Source: Rhizorhapis sp. SPR117 (GTDB lineage Bacteria; Pseudomonadota; Alphaproteobacteria; Sphingomonadales; Sphingomonadaceae). From it: a stretch of DNA of 64,000 nucleotides. Below the pieces are notes generated by a model. That model saw only the letters and a list, made by a program, of their open reading frames with translations. It was not told the origin of the DNA and made no database searches. How positions within the stretch are numbered: position 1 is the stretch's first letter; every line of letters begins with the position of its first letter. The position numbers and the translations under genes are program-made. Shown here one piece after another: positions 8,578 to 17,031 of the stretch. Where the stretch lies: the NCBI RefSeq assembly GCF_021742065.1, contig NZ_JAKKIE010000009.1, forward strand, positions 1 through 64,000, read 5' to 3'.

Positions 8578-8898
8578 TTGTTCGCTACTGTCAGACTCAT
8601 GGATATGAATTTTCCCCATCGACTCGAAGGCCTGACGGCCAATCCCATTTCGCTCTTGGGAAATAGTACGCCGGACCTCTCCATCTTGCTCGCCGTCGCA
8701 TCGGCGCAGCAGGCGTCTTGCCCCACCGCACGCTTTATCGCTGCGGAAGCAGGACAGGTTCATTCCGATGAAGATTTCGTGGGAACCCTGACGCAGGTGT
8801 TCGCGCCGCAGAGTTTGGACAATATCAAGGCGGTCAGCCTGACGGGGTGTTTCAATCCGCTGATCGCAGGCAATTTAATGGTGGGGCAAAAATCATGA
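8578..8898 (+). CDS. Uncharacterised small ORF between mnmA and sciP
   Basis: A 106-codon frame within the 536-base gap between mnmA and sciP. A TTG start at 8578 has CGGAG nine bases upstream; an ATG at 8599 in the same frame (MDMNFPHRLEG) is the alternative. The product would be soluble, with NPISLLGNSTPDLS near its start and SLTGCFNPLIAGNLMVG near its end. No domain is recognised. Third-position GC is lower than in neighbouring genes, so this is either a poorly adapted real gene or chance. The remaining 8466-8577 looks like promoter and leader sequence, and 8899-9001 is the sciP leader. Confidence 0.4.
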   Translation: MFATVRLMDMNFPHRLEGLTANPISLLGNSTPDLSILLAVASAQQASCPTARFIAAEAGQVHSDEDFVGTLTQVFAPQSLDNIKAVSLTGCFNPLIAGNLMVGQKS

Positions 8899-9001
8899 AG
8901 AGGCCGTTTACCGTGGCGCTTTAGCTGATGTTCAATGGTCGTGTGGCAAACACGTGATCACAGACATTTGCTTGGCACCGTTGCCGTGTTTTGAGGTGAT
9001 A

Positions 9002-9301
9002 ATGATCGAAAATCAAAAAATCCGCCCCGCTCAAGTCGTCGGTCCTCTTGGCGAACCGCTGACGCTTGATTCGCTTCCGCCGCCATCGACGACCCGCTGG
9101 GTCGTACGCCGCAAAGCTGAAGTCGTGGCTGCGGTGAATGGCGGTCTGTTGAGTGTCGATGAAGCCTGTGAGCGCTATAGTCTGACGCTGGAGGAATTTG
9201 CCGGCTGGCAACGCGCCGTCGATCGGTCAGGCATGCCGGGTCTGCGCGTAACCCGCATTCAACATTACAAATCCCTCTACGAACGCCAGCAAAAATACTG
9301 A
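9002..9301 (+). CDS. sciP: CtrA inhibitor SciP (DUF1153 family)
   Basis: A 99-residue DUF1153 protein with the family hallmarks VGPLGEPLTLDSLPPP, TRWVVRRKAEVVAAV and LSVDEACERYSLTLEEFAGWQ, the last two forming a helix-turn-helix. In Caulobacter, SciP binds the cell-cycle regulator CtrA and blocks its transcriptional activity, and it also contacts DNA. Here it most likely does the same for flagellar and division genes, a role inferred from the family. The ATG at 9002 is preferred over one 16 codons upstream because GAGGTGA precedes it by three bases and the family begins with MI-x-x. An intrinsic terminator follows, so it is probably monocistronic. Confidence 0.9.
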   Translation: MIENQKIRPAQVVGPLGEPLTLDSLPPPSTTRWVVRRKAEVVAAVNGGLLSVDEACERYSLTLEEFAGWQRAVDRSGMPGLRVTRIQHYKSLYERQQKY

Positions 9302-9333
9302 AAATCTTGTAGCCTGACGGGTTAGAAAGCTTG

Positions 9334-9370
9334 AAAAACCGCCTTTTCCGCAATGGAATTGGCGGTTTTT
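9334..9370 (+). terminator. Intrinsic terminator after sciP
   Basis: A perfect ten-base inverted repeat, AAAAACCGCC and GGCGGTTTTT, separated by 17 bases and ending in a run of five T. It lies 32 bases after the sciP stop. Confidence 0.85.
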
Positions 9371-9415
9371 CATTATATGCCTCGCATAATTATCGCTTCA
9401 TTACGCATCGCTCCT

Positions 9416-9441
9416 GGAACGTTTTCGCACAATGTGCGCTT
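9416..9441 (+). promoter_or_regulatory. Candidate EcfG (general stress) promoter
   Basis: GGAACG at 9416 matches the -35 element GGAAC of the alphaproteobacterial general-stress sigma factor EcfG. At a spacing of 16 bases CGCTT follows, a partial match to the CGTT -10 element. It lies about 30 bases before a GlsB-family stress membrane protein, a typical general-stress-response target. The -10 match is imperfect. Confidence 0.4.
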
Positions 9442-9471
9442 GTTACTCATGAATAAAACAGGAGACGCAGG

Positions 9472-9729
9472 ATGAACTTGATACTTTGGTTGATCGTCGG
9501 CGGCCTCATTGGTTGGCTTGCCAGCATGCTCATGCGGACTGACGCACAGCAGGGCATTTTACTCAACATTGTCGTGGGCATTGTTGGGGCATTCCTCGCC
9601 GGACTGGTGACAGTTGGCGGGACGATAAACCGGGGCGATTTCAGCCTTTACTCGCTGATCGCATCCTTCCTGGGTGCCGTTGTCCTGCTGGCGATCGTCA
9701 ATTTGGTCAGGCGTGGCAGAGTAAGGTAG
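9472..9729 (+). CDS. GlsB/YeaQ/YmgE family membrane protein
   Basis: An 85-residue inner-membrane protein with three hydrophobic helices separated by glycine-rich turns (LIVGGLIGWLASMLM, then NIVVGIVGAFLAG, then IASFLGAVVLLAIV). This pattern defines the transglycosylase-associated or GlsB family, small stress-induced membrane proteins of unknown biochemical role. AGGAGACGCAGG precedes the ATG. A candidate EcfG promoter lies upstream and a second family member is convergent 15 bases downstream, suggesting a duplicated pair. Confidence 0.88.
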   Translation: MNLILWLIVGGLIGWLASMLMRTDAQQGILLNIVVGIVGAFLAGLVTVGGTINRGDFSLYSLIASFLGAVVLLAIVNLVRRGRVR

Positions 9730-9744
9730 AGGCGGCTAGCGCGG

Positions 9745-9990
9745 CTATCTTCGCCGTAGAATATTATAGACGATCAGGATCGTCGCGGCCCCAAGGGTCG
9801 CGGCGATCCACCCTGCGCGCTCATCCGGCCCGTATATACCGGCCAGACGCCCAACGAAGCCGGCCAGCAACGCGCCTGCTATTCCAAGCAAAATGGTTAC
9901 GACACAGCCGCCGGGATCCTTGCCGCGCACGATCAGTTTGCCCAGCACTCCGGCCACCAGGCCCAGTCCCACCCAGATCAATATGTCCAT
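9745..9990 (-). CDS. GlsB/YeaQ/YmgE family membrane protein (second copy)
   Basis: An 81-residue protein of the same family, starting MDILIWVGLGLVAGVLGKLI and ending in VYNILRRR. The LLGIAGALLAGFVG and WIAATLGAATILIV helices are evident. The annotated start at 9990 gives the conserved N-terminus; the long upstream extension in this frame lacks family similarity. It faces the first copy tail to tail. Sequence divergence between the two is considerable, so the duplication is old or the copies were acquired separately. Confidence 0.85.
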   Translation of the reverse strand: MDILIWVGLGLVAGVLGKLIVRGKDPGGCVVTILLGIAGALLAGFVGRLAGIYGPDERAGWIAATLGAATILIVYNILRRR

Positions 9991-10187
9991 TGCGATTCCC
10001 CGCCAGACTAGCGCTGGCTTTGAACATATTGTTTCACATATTGGGGCAAGCGCAAGCCTGCTGCGATGATCGCCCCAAATCGGGACAATTATTGGCAAAT
10101 TTCTTGCATTCGTGCTCGCACGCGTGCATTTTCGCCTCGCCACATACCGGGTCGCACCACGGTCATATTTCTTTTGTGCAAGCTGCC

Positions 10188-10218
10188 TATCACCAGTTTG
10201 AACTTGAGAGTGGTGATA
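10188..10218. promoter_or_regulatory. Inverted repeat upstream of RND efflux genes
   Basis: Perfect eight-base arms TATCACCA and TGGTGATA are separated by 15 bases, with AT-rich sequence directly after. It lies 74 bases before the adaptor start, in the 301-base spacer between the second GlsB gene and the efflux operon; the rest of that spacer shows no gene or RNA I can recognise. No local-repressor gene adjoins, so this may be an operator for a regulator encoded elsewhere, or a leader hairpin. The absence of a T-run argues against a terminator. Confidence 0.5.
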
Positions 10219-10291
10219 TATTTATCTAATACAGCGTCCATTGACGGCGTCCCTTCTTTCCGCGGCGCGACATGATAAAGAGTGCGAACGA

Positions 10292-11464
10292 ATGAATTAC
10301 GAAACCCGATTTGCTGGCGAAGCGGGCGCGGATGTCGATCATGACACCGCCCGCCGTCGAAAGCGTTTGATCATCGCTTTTGCCGTTGCTGCTTTGCTGG
10401 CGGTGGCGGCCACAATCACAGCACTGAGATTCATGGGAAGCGGCGACACCGCGACGGATCAGGTGACCCAGGCACCTGTTGTCACCGTTATCGCACCCGG
10501 AGAACAAGCGGTCGATCGTGTCGTGAACGCGACGGGATCGCTCGCCGCCCGACGGGAAATGCCCGTGGGCGTCGTGGGCGAAGGCGGCATGGTTGCGCGG
10601 GTTTTGGTGGAACCGGGCGATTGGGTGAAGGCGGGAGCGCCGCTGGCCGTCATCGAACGGTCAGTCCAGACACAGGAAGCACGTGCTCTTGCCGCGCAAG
10701 TGGAGGTCGCACGTGCCGATGCGCGCTTGGCTGATGCAGAACTTGAACGTGCGCAGGCGTTGGTGGCGCGCGGTTTCATTTCCAAGGCGGACATCGATCG
10801 CAAGACGGCAACGCGCGATGCAGCGCGGGCGCGGGTCAATGTGGCACTGGCACAGTTGCGCGAAGCGAACGCCCGCACCGGCCGACTGGACATTCGTGCG
10901 CCCGCCGCCGGACTGGTCCTGACCCGTAATGTGGAGCCGGGTCAGGTAGTGGGCCCGAGCAGCGGCATACTCTTTCGCCTTGCCAAGGGTGGCCAGATGG
11001 AATTGCTGGCGCGGGTAAGTGAAGACGATCTCGCCCGTGTATCGCCCGGCATGGAAAGTCGGGTAACGCCCGTTGGTTCCGATCGGACCTTTACCGGACA
11101 GGTGTGGCAGGTTTCACCCGTCATCGATCCGCAAAGCCGGCTGGGCATGGCCCGCATCGCGCTGAATTACGACAAGGCGCTTCGACCAGGCGGCTTTGCC
11201 TCGGCGCGCATTATCAGCGGTTCGACACAGTCTCCATTGTTGCCAGAATCAGCTGTCCAAAGCGATGACGAAGGCAATTATGTCTATATCATCGACCAGA
11301 AGAACATGGCGGTGCGGCGCCGCGTCGAAGTCGGTCAGGTCTCTAGTGAGGGTGTGGCCATCACCAAGGGTCTGACTGGCCGCGAAAAGGTGGTTCTGTC
11401 GGCAGGGGCGTTCCTCAATCCCGGGCAAAAAGTCCGTCCGGAACTGCAGAAGGCAGCCCGATAG
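10292..11464 (+). CDS. RND efflux periplasmic adaptor subunit
   Basis: A 390-residue membrane-fusion protein linking the inner-membrane RND pump to an outer-membrane channel. One membrane anchor lies near residues 27-47 (LIIAFAVAALLAVAATITALR). Then come the split lipoyl halves (VGVVGEGGMVARVLVEPGDWV and LDIRAPAAGLVLTRNVEPGQVV) around an alpha-hairpin, a beta-barrel and a membrane-proximal domain. I use the ATG at 10292 (MNYETRFAGE), as the earlier in-frame ATG adds 17 residues unlike an adaptor start. The pump gene begins 19 bases after the stop, so the two are co-transcribed. No outer-membrane factor gene is present; a chromosomal TolC-like protein is presumably shared. Confidence 0.9.
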   Translation: MNYETRFAGEAGADVDHDTARRRKRLIIAFAVAALLAVAATITALRFMGSGDTATDQVTQAPVVTVIAPGEQAVDRVVNATGSLAARREMPVGVVGEGGMVARVLVEPGDWVKAGAPLAVIERSVQTQEARALAAQVEVARADARLADAELERAQALVARGFISKADIDRKTATRDAARARVNVALAQLREANARTGRLDIRAPAAGLVLTRNVEPGQVVGPSSGILFRLAKGGQMELLARVSEDDLARVSPGMESRVTPVGSDRTFTGQVWQVSPVIDPQSRLGMARIALNYDKALRPGGFASARIISGSTQSPLLPESAVQSDDEGNYVYIIDQKNMAVRRRVEVGQVSSEGVAITKGLTGREKVVLSAGAFLNPGQKVRPELQKAAR

Positions 11465-11483
11465 GGTCTGAAGGGACAGCGAC

Positions 11484-14400
11484 GTGAATTTCCGCAACAT
11501 CTCCGCTTGGTCGATTCGCAACCCGATCGTTCCGCTGGTCCTTTTCATCGCGTTGCTGATGGCCGGGGTCGTCAGCTTCATGCGGATGGACATCAACAAT
11601 AATCCTGACATCAGCTTTCCGGCAGTACGAGTCATTGTAAACCAGCCGGGCGCCGCGCCGTCGGAACTGGAAACCCAGGTCACTCAGCGGGTTGAAGCGG
11701 CGATACGGGGCGTCAACGGCGTCGATGAGATTACGTCCTTTGCCAGCGAAGGGCAAAGCCGGACCTTTGTCCAGTTTGCAATCGGCACGCCTGTTGATCG
11801 CGCGCTGAATGATGTGCGCAATGCGGTATCGCAGATTCGCAGCGATCTGCCCGATGGCATATTGGAACCGGAAGTGTTGCGCGTCGACATCGACGGCGGC
11901 CCGATAGCCTATATCAGCGCCGAAGCCACCGATATGACGCTGGAGGAACTGAGCTGGTATGTCGACAATACCGTTGCCAAGCGATTATTGTCGATCGAGG
12001 GCATGGCAGCTGCTTCACGAAACGGCGGCGTCAGCCGTGAAATTCGCGTTATCCTGGACCCTGCCAGAATGCAGGCGCAAGGGATTACTGCGGCCGAAGT
12101 CAACCAGCAACTCCGTCAGGTGAACCTGAACGCCACGGGGGGCCGCACAGAAATTGCAGGAGCCGAACAAGCCGTGCGCGTCCTGGGCAATGCACAGGAT
12201 GCCTATCAGTTGGGACAAACCCAGATCGCCATCGGCAACGGTCGCATGGTGCGCCTTGCCGACATTGCCGACGTGCGCGACATGTATGCCGAACAGCGTT
12301 CATTGGCGTTGATGAACGGGCGCCAGGTGACCAGCATCGCACTGGAAAAGTCCAAGGGGTCATCCGACGTCACTGTCTATGATCAGGCAGTCAAGGAACT
12401 GGAAAAGCTTGAGAAGGAAAATCCGAAAGTCCATTTCAGGCAACTGTTCACCAGTGTCGATTACACCAAAGGGCAATATCACAGCGCCATGGCGGCCATG
12501 ATCGAAGGTGCGATTCTGGCAGTGATCGTCGTCTTCCTGTTTCTGCGCGACTGGCGTGCGACCATCATTTCCGCGCTGGCGATTCCGCTGTCGGCGATCC
12601 CCGCTTTTTGGTTCATGGACATGATGGATTTCACGCTGAACAGCATCAGCCTGTTGGCGCTGAGCCTGGTGGCGGGCGTATTGGTGGACGACGCAATCGT
12701 GGAGATCGAGAATATTGTCCGACACATGCGCATGGGCAAATCGGCCTATCAGGCATCCATCGACGCTGCCGACGAGATTGGTCTTGCCGTGCTGGCGACC
12801 ACGATGGCGATCGTTGCGGTTTTCCTGCCAGTCGCATTGATGCCGGGCATATCGGGGCAATTCTTCATCCAGTTCGGTATGACCGTTGTCGTCGCGGTGC
12901 TGATGAGCCTGGCCGTCGCCCGCATGATTACACCGATGGTTGCGGCATATTTCCTGAAAGCGAAAGGCCATGCCAGCCATGGCGAAGGTCCGCTGATGGA
13001 CCGTTATATCGAGATTCTTCGCTGGACACTGCATAACCGCTGGAAAACGGTATTGCTGGGCGGCGGCGGCGCGTTAGCAGCCACGATTCTGGCCTTCTAC
13101 ACCTTGCCTTTCCAGTTCCAGCCGAGCATCGATACCGATTACAGCCAGGTCAAAATTGAAATGGTGCCGGGCAGCACATTGGAACAGACGAGCCAGGTGA
13201 CGCAAAAAGTCGCCGATATGTTAGGCGAGTCCGCTACTGTTGATGCCGCATTCTCCTCTGTCAAACCTGCTGATGCAACTATTTACCTGACACTGAAGAA
13301 GGATCGCAAGCAATCCAGCGTTGAGTGGGAACGCGAGATGGCGCCCAAGCTGCTCAACATCGCGGACGCGCGGGTCAACTTCAAATCGCAATCCGGCGGC
13401 GATTTCAGCGGGCGCGACATCACGATCATGCTGGGTGGCGATGATCCGGAACTTCTGGATCGGACGGCGCAGCAACTGGTCAAGGAAATGCAGGGCGTGA
13501 AGGAAATTCGTGCGCCGCGCCTGGATGGCGATTTGCAACGACCCGAAATCCTGATCCGCCCCCATATGGATCTGGCCGCCGATCTGGGCGTGACAACGGC
13601 TGCGCTGAGCCAAACCATCCGGATCGCCACCATCGGCGATATCGACCAGAACAGTGCGAAATTCTCCTTGTCCGACCGCCAAATTCCCATTCGCGTGTCG
13701 ATTGCCGAGGAAAGCCGAAAGAATCTGGCAAATATCCAGAATCTTCCTGTGCCCACATCGTCGGGAGGTTCAGTGCCTCTGAAAGCTGTTGCCGACGTGG
13801 AATTCGGGGCAGGCCCGACGGAAATCCGCCGCTATAATCAGGTCCGGCGCGTTGTCGTCGGCGTCGACCTTGCCCCCGGCGTGGTGAACAGTGAGGCGAT
13901 GGCCCGGATCAATGCGCTACCAGTTTTCAAAAACTTGCCCCAGGGCGTCCGCAGGATTGAGATTGGCGATGCCAAATGGCAGGCGGAGCTGATCCAGAAT
14001 TTTGTCACCGCTGTAATTTCGGGCATATTGCTGGTCTTTGCGGTGTTGATCCTGCTCTACAAGCGGATATTGCCCCCGTTCGTTAACCTTGGCTCCCTCA
14101 TGCTCGCCCCATTGGGTGGGGCGCTCGCGCTGCACCTCACGGGACAACCGATTTCAATGCCCGTGCTCATCGGCCTGCTGATGCTATTGGGTATTGTGCA
14201 GAAAAATTCGATCCTGCTGGTGGATTTCTCGTTGGAGGAAATGGACAAGGGTGTCGCCAAATTCGACGCCATCGTCGATGCCGGTCACAAGCGTGCCCAG
14301 CCCATCGTCATGACCACGGTTGCGATGGTCGCGGGGATGATTCCCACGGCGATCTCGCTGACAGGTGACAGCGCCTGGCGTGCGCCGATGGGCATTACGG

Positions 14401-14573
14401 TCATCGGGGGATTGCTGCTGTCGACGTTGCTTACTCTACTGATCGTGCCGGCAGGCTTCAGCCTTGCGATCGAAATAGAAGAGTGGATCGGCCCACATCT
14501 GCGCAAGCGGCTATTGACGTTCAAGCCGGGGGACGATCAGGCGCCGGTCGGAACCACACAGCCTGCCGAGTAA
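11484..14573 (+). CDS. RND efflux permease (AcrB/HAE1-like)
   Basis: A 1029-residue proton-driven exporter of the hydrophobe/amphiphile RND type, expected as an inner-membrane trimer. The protein has two repeats of six membrane helices, each with a large periplasmic loop. Helix 1 starts at IVPLVLFIALLMAGVVSF. The helix 4 relay motif LVDDAIVEIENIVRHM carries the acidic pair needed for proton transfer, and the second-half equivalent region reads GIVQKNSILLVDFSLE. Length is normal for the family. Substrates cannot be deduced. It forms an operon with the adaptor upstream and ends before a strong hairpin shared with the convergent maeB gene. Confidence 0.92.
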   Translation: MNFRNISAWSIRNPIVPLVLFIALLMAGVVSFMRMDINNNPDISFPAVRVIVNQPGAAPSELETQVTQRVEAAIRGVNGVDEITSFASEGQSRTFVQFAIGTPVDRALNDVRNAVSQIRSDLPDGILEPEVLRVDIDGGPIAYISAEATDMTLEELSWYVDNTVAKRLLSIEGMAAASRNGGVSREIRVILDPARMQAQGITAAEVNQQLRQVNLNATGGRTEIAGAEQAVRVLGNAQDAYQLGQTQIAIGNGRMVRLADIADVRDMYAEQRSLALMNGRQVTSIALEKSKGSSDVTVYDQAVKELEKLEKENPKVHFRQLFTSVDYTKGQYHSAMAAMIEGAILAVIVVFLFLRDWRATIISALAIPLSAIPAFWFMDMMDFTLNSISLLALSLVAGVLVDDAIVEIENIVRHMRMGKSAYQASIDAADEIGLAVLATTMAIVAVFLPVALMPGISGQFFIQFGMTVVVAVLMSLAVARMITPMVAAYFLKAKGHASHGEGPLMDRYIEILRWTLHNRWKTVLLGGGGALAATILAFYTLPFQFQPSIDTDYSQVKIEMVPGSTLEQTSQVTQKVADMLGESATVDAAFSSVKPADATIYLTLKKDRKQSSVEWEREMAPKLLNIADARVNFKSQSGGDFSGRDITIMLGGDDPELLDRTAQQLVKEMQGVKEIRAPRLDGDLQRPEILIRPHMDLAADLGVTTAALSQTIRIATIGDIDQNSAKFSLSDRQIPIRVSIAEESRKNLANIQNLPVPTSSGGSVPLKAVADVEFGAGPTEIRRYNQVRRVVVGVDLAPGVVNSEAMARINALPVFKNLPQGVRRIEIGDAKWQAELIQNFVTAVISGILLVFAVLILLYKRILPPFVNLGSLMLAPLGGALALHLTGQPISMPVLIGLLMLLGIVQKNSILLVDFSLEEMDKGVAKFDAIVDAGHKRAQPIVMTTVAMVAGMIPTAISLTGDSAWRAPMGITVIGGLLLSTLLTLLIVPAGFSLAIEIEEWIGPHLRKRLLTFKPGDDQAPVGTTQPAE

Positions 14574-14584
14574 ACGGGAAAGCA

Positions 14585-14614
14585 TTCCGGGTTGGTCGAA
14601 CGTCCAACCCGGAA
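14585..14614. terminator. Bidirectional hairpin between RND pump and maeB
   Basis: A perfect eleven-base stem (TTCCGGGTTGG pairing with CCAACCCGGAA) with an eight-base loop, placed in the 56-base convergent gap. There is no long T-run on either side, but position and strength make it the likely terminator for both transcripts. Confidence 0.7.
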
Positions 14615-14629
14615 ATCACAGCATTCGCT

Positions 14630-16894
14630 TTAACGTGCGATCCCGCCTGCCGCCAACACCGCGAGTGTGACGAGTTCCGAAGCGGTAGAGCCCATGGTGG
14701 CGATCTGAACCGGCTTTTCCATGCCGACCAGCATGGGTCCAATGATCGCATCGCCGCCCAGCTCACGCAGCAACTTGGCCGAAAGATTGGCTGATTGCAG
14801 GCCAGGCATCACCAGCACATTGGCGGGGCCGGACAGGCGACTGAAAGGATATTTCTTCATCACGTTGGGGTTGAGCGCCGCGTCAGGCGCCATTTCGCCC
14901 TCATATTCGAAACTTACCCCACGCTCATCGAGCAGGGCGACGGCATCGCGGATATTGTCCAGCCACTGACCGGCCGGATTGCCAAAGGTCGAATAGGACA
15001 GGAAGGCGACACGCGGTTCATGCCCCATGCGCCGCGCCACAGCGGCTGTCCCTTCGGCTATGTCTGCCAGTTCAGAAGCGCTGGGTCGTTCATGGACGGT
15101 CGTGTCGGCCATGAACACCGTGTGCGTCTGACCCACAAGGACGTGGATACCAAAGGATGTCTGCCCTTCCCGCGCGTCCAGAACCTTGCGGACCTCGCGC
15201 ATGGATTGGGCATAGGTGCGGGTAACGCCGGTGATCATCACATCCGCTTCGTCAAGTTGCAACAACAGCGCACCGAAGATGTTGCGATCGCGGTTGACCA
15301 TCCGCTCACAATCGCGCCGCAGGAAACCACGACGCTGCAATCGTGCGTAAAGCATATCGACCATCTTGGGCACCAGTGGCGAATTAACGCTGTTATGCAC
15401 TTCAAAGCTCTGCGGATCGGCCACGCCCAGCGCCGCCAGCCGATCATAGACGTCATTGCGCCCGACCAGCACCGGCACACCATAGCCGCCATCGCGGAAC
15501 TGGATCGCGGCACGCAGCACCACCTCCTCTTCCGCTTCGGCAAAGACGACCCGTTTGGGTTCGGCCCGCGCACTGTCATAGGCGAGGGTCAACGCCGAAG
15601 TGGTGGGGTTGAGGCGAGCCTTCAGGCTTTGGCGATAGGCCGCCATGTTTTCGATCGGCTTTTGCGCGACGCCACTGTCCATGGCGGCTTGCGCCACGGC
15701 AGCCGGTACGATTTCCATCAGGCGCGGATCGAAAGGCGAAGGAATGATGTATTCCGGCCCGAATGTGTGCAGCAGGCCGCCATAAGCACTCGCCACTTCT
15801 TCGGGCACCTGCTGGCGCGCGAGCTCGGCAATCGCCTGCGCCGCCGCGATCTTCATTTCCTCATTGATCGTTGTTGCCCGCACATCGAGCGCACCACGAA
15901 AAATAAAGGGGAAGCACAGCACATTGTTGACCTGATTGGGATAGTCCGACCGCCCCGTCGCAATGATCGCGTCGGGGCGTGCCGCTTTCGCATCAGGTGG
16001 GGAGATTTCGGGATCGGGATTGGCCATGGCGAAAATGATCGGCTTTGCCCCCATGTCCTTCACCATTTCGGGCTTAAGCGCCCCGGCTGCAGACAATCCG
16101 AGGAAGATGTCCGCACCCCGAAGCGCTTCTTCCAGCGTTCGGGCATCGGTTCGTGCGGCATGGGCGGACTTCCACTGATCCATGCCCTCGGCGCGGCCCT
16201 GATAGATGACGCCCTTGCGGTCGCACATGATGACGTTGTCGTGCTGCACACCCATCGCTTTGATGAGTTCAGTGCACGCGATCGCCGCCGCGCCCGCGCC
16301 GTTGACCACGATACGAACGTCGGCAAGCTCGCGCCCGGTCAGATAGCAGGCATTGATAATACCCGCCGCGCTGATAATCGCGGTGCCATGTTGATCGTCA
16401 TGGAAGACAGGAATGTTCATTCGCTCGCGCAACGTCTGTTCGATGATGAAGCATTCTGGTGCCTTGATGTCTTCCAGATTGATGCCGCCAAAGCTCGGCT
16501 CCATCAGTTCAACCGCATTGATAAAGGCGTCGACATCCTCTGTCTTGAGCTCAATATCGATGGAATCGACATCGGCGAAACGCTTGAACAGCACCGCCTT
16601 GCCTTCCATCACCGGTTTGGACGCCAGCGCCCCCAGATTACCGAGGCCAAGAATCGCCGTACCATTGGAAATGACTGCAACCAGATTGCCCTTGGCCGTA
16701 TAGTCGTAGGCTTTCGACGGATCTTCGGCAATGGCGCGGACGGGGACTGCAACACCGGGCGAATAGGCAAGGCTCAGGTCCCGCTGCGTCGCCATCGGCT
16801 TTGACGCAATGATTTCGATCTTCCCCGGCCGTCCATGCGAATGGAATAGCAGCGCCTCGCGCTCGGAAAATTCGACATTGGACTTATCGCTCAT
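14630..16894 (-). CDS. maeB: NADP-dependent malic enzyme with PTA domain
   Basis: A 754-residue two-domain malic enzyme that oxidatively decarboxylates malate to pyruvate with reduction of NADP. The malic domain (about residues 1-430) shows the substrate-region LAYSPGVAVPV, YTAKGNLVAVISNG and the dinucleotide fold VNGAGAAAIACTELI. The C-terminal region from about residue 440 resembles phosphotransacetylase (VVFAEAEEEVVLRAA to MVGMEKPVQIA); in this enzyme class it is non-catalytic and serves acetyl-CoA regulation. The length is that of the long MaeB form. The gene is monocistronic and convergent with the efflux operon; its 5' end faces mutS across about 140 bases. Confidence 0.93.
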   Translation of the reverse strand: MSDKSNVEFSEREALLFHSHGRPGKIEIIASKPMATQRDLSLAYSPGVAVPVRAIAEDPSKAYDYTAKGNLVAVISNGTAILGLGNLGALASKPVMEGKAVLFKRFADVDSIDIELKTEDVDAFINAVELMEPSFGGINLEDIKAPECFIIEQTLRERMNIPVFHDDQHGTAIISAAGIINACYLTGRELADVRIVVNGAGAAAIACTELIKAMGVQHDNVIMCDRKGVIYQGRAEGMDQWKSAHAARTDARTLEEALRGADIFLGLSAAGALKPEMVKDMGAKPIIFAMANPDPEISPPDAKAARPDAIIATGRSDYPNQVNNVLCFPFIFRGALDVRATTINEEMKIAAAQAIAELARQQVPEEVASAYGGLLHTFGPEYIIPSPFDPRLMEIVPAAVAQAAMDSGVAQKPIENMAAYRQSLKARLNPTTSALTLAYDSARAEPKRVVFAEAEEEVVLRAAIQFRDGGYGVPVLVGRNDVYDRLAALGVADPQSFEVHNSVNSPLVPKMVDMLYARLQRRGFLRRDCERMVNRDRNIFGALLLQLDEADVMITGVTRTYAQSMREVRKVLDAREGQTSFGIHVLVGQTHTVFMADTTVHERPSASELADIAEGTAAVARRMGHEPRVAFLSYSTFGNPAGQWLDNIRDAVALLDERGVSFEYEGEMAPDAALNPNVMKKYPFSRLSGPANVLVMPGLQSANLSAKLLRELGGDAIIGPMLVGMEKPVQIATMGSTASELVTLAVLAAGGIAR

Positions 16895-17031
16895 TCATGA
16901 ACCCCGCATCATTTCCATTTACCGCATGACCTTTTCGAATGCCGTAAGAGCGAAACGCCATCAGGACAAGTCGATGCCATGAATTTCTACCCTCTTTCCT
17001 GTCCACGCCTCCTCGGCTATCGCTTTGGCCG

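Noticed and set aside
14795..16804. Plus-strand open frame of 669 codons
   Set aside because: It is the antisense shadow of maeB; composition is His/Arg-rich and no family motif is seen.
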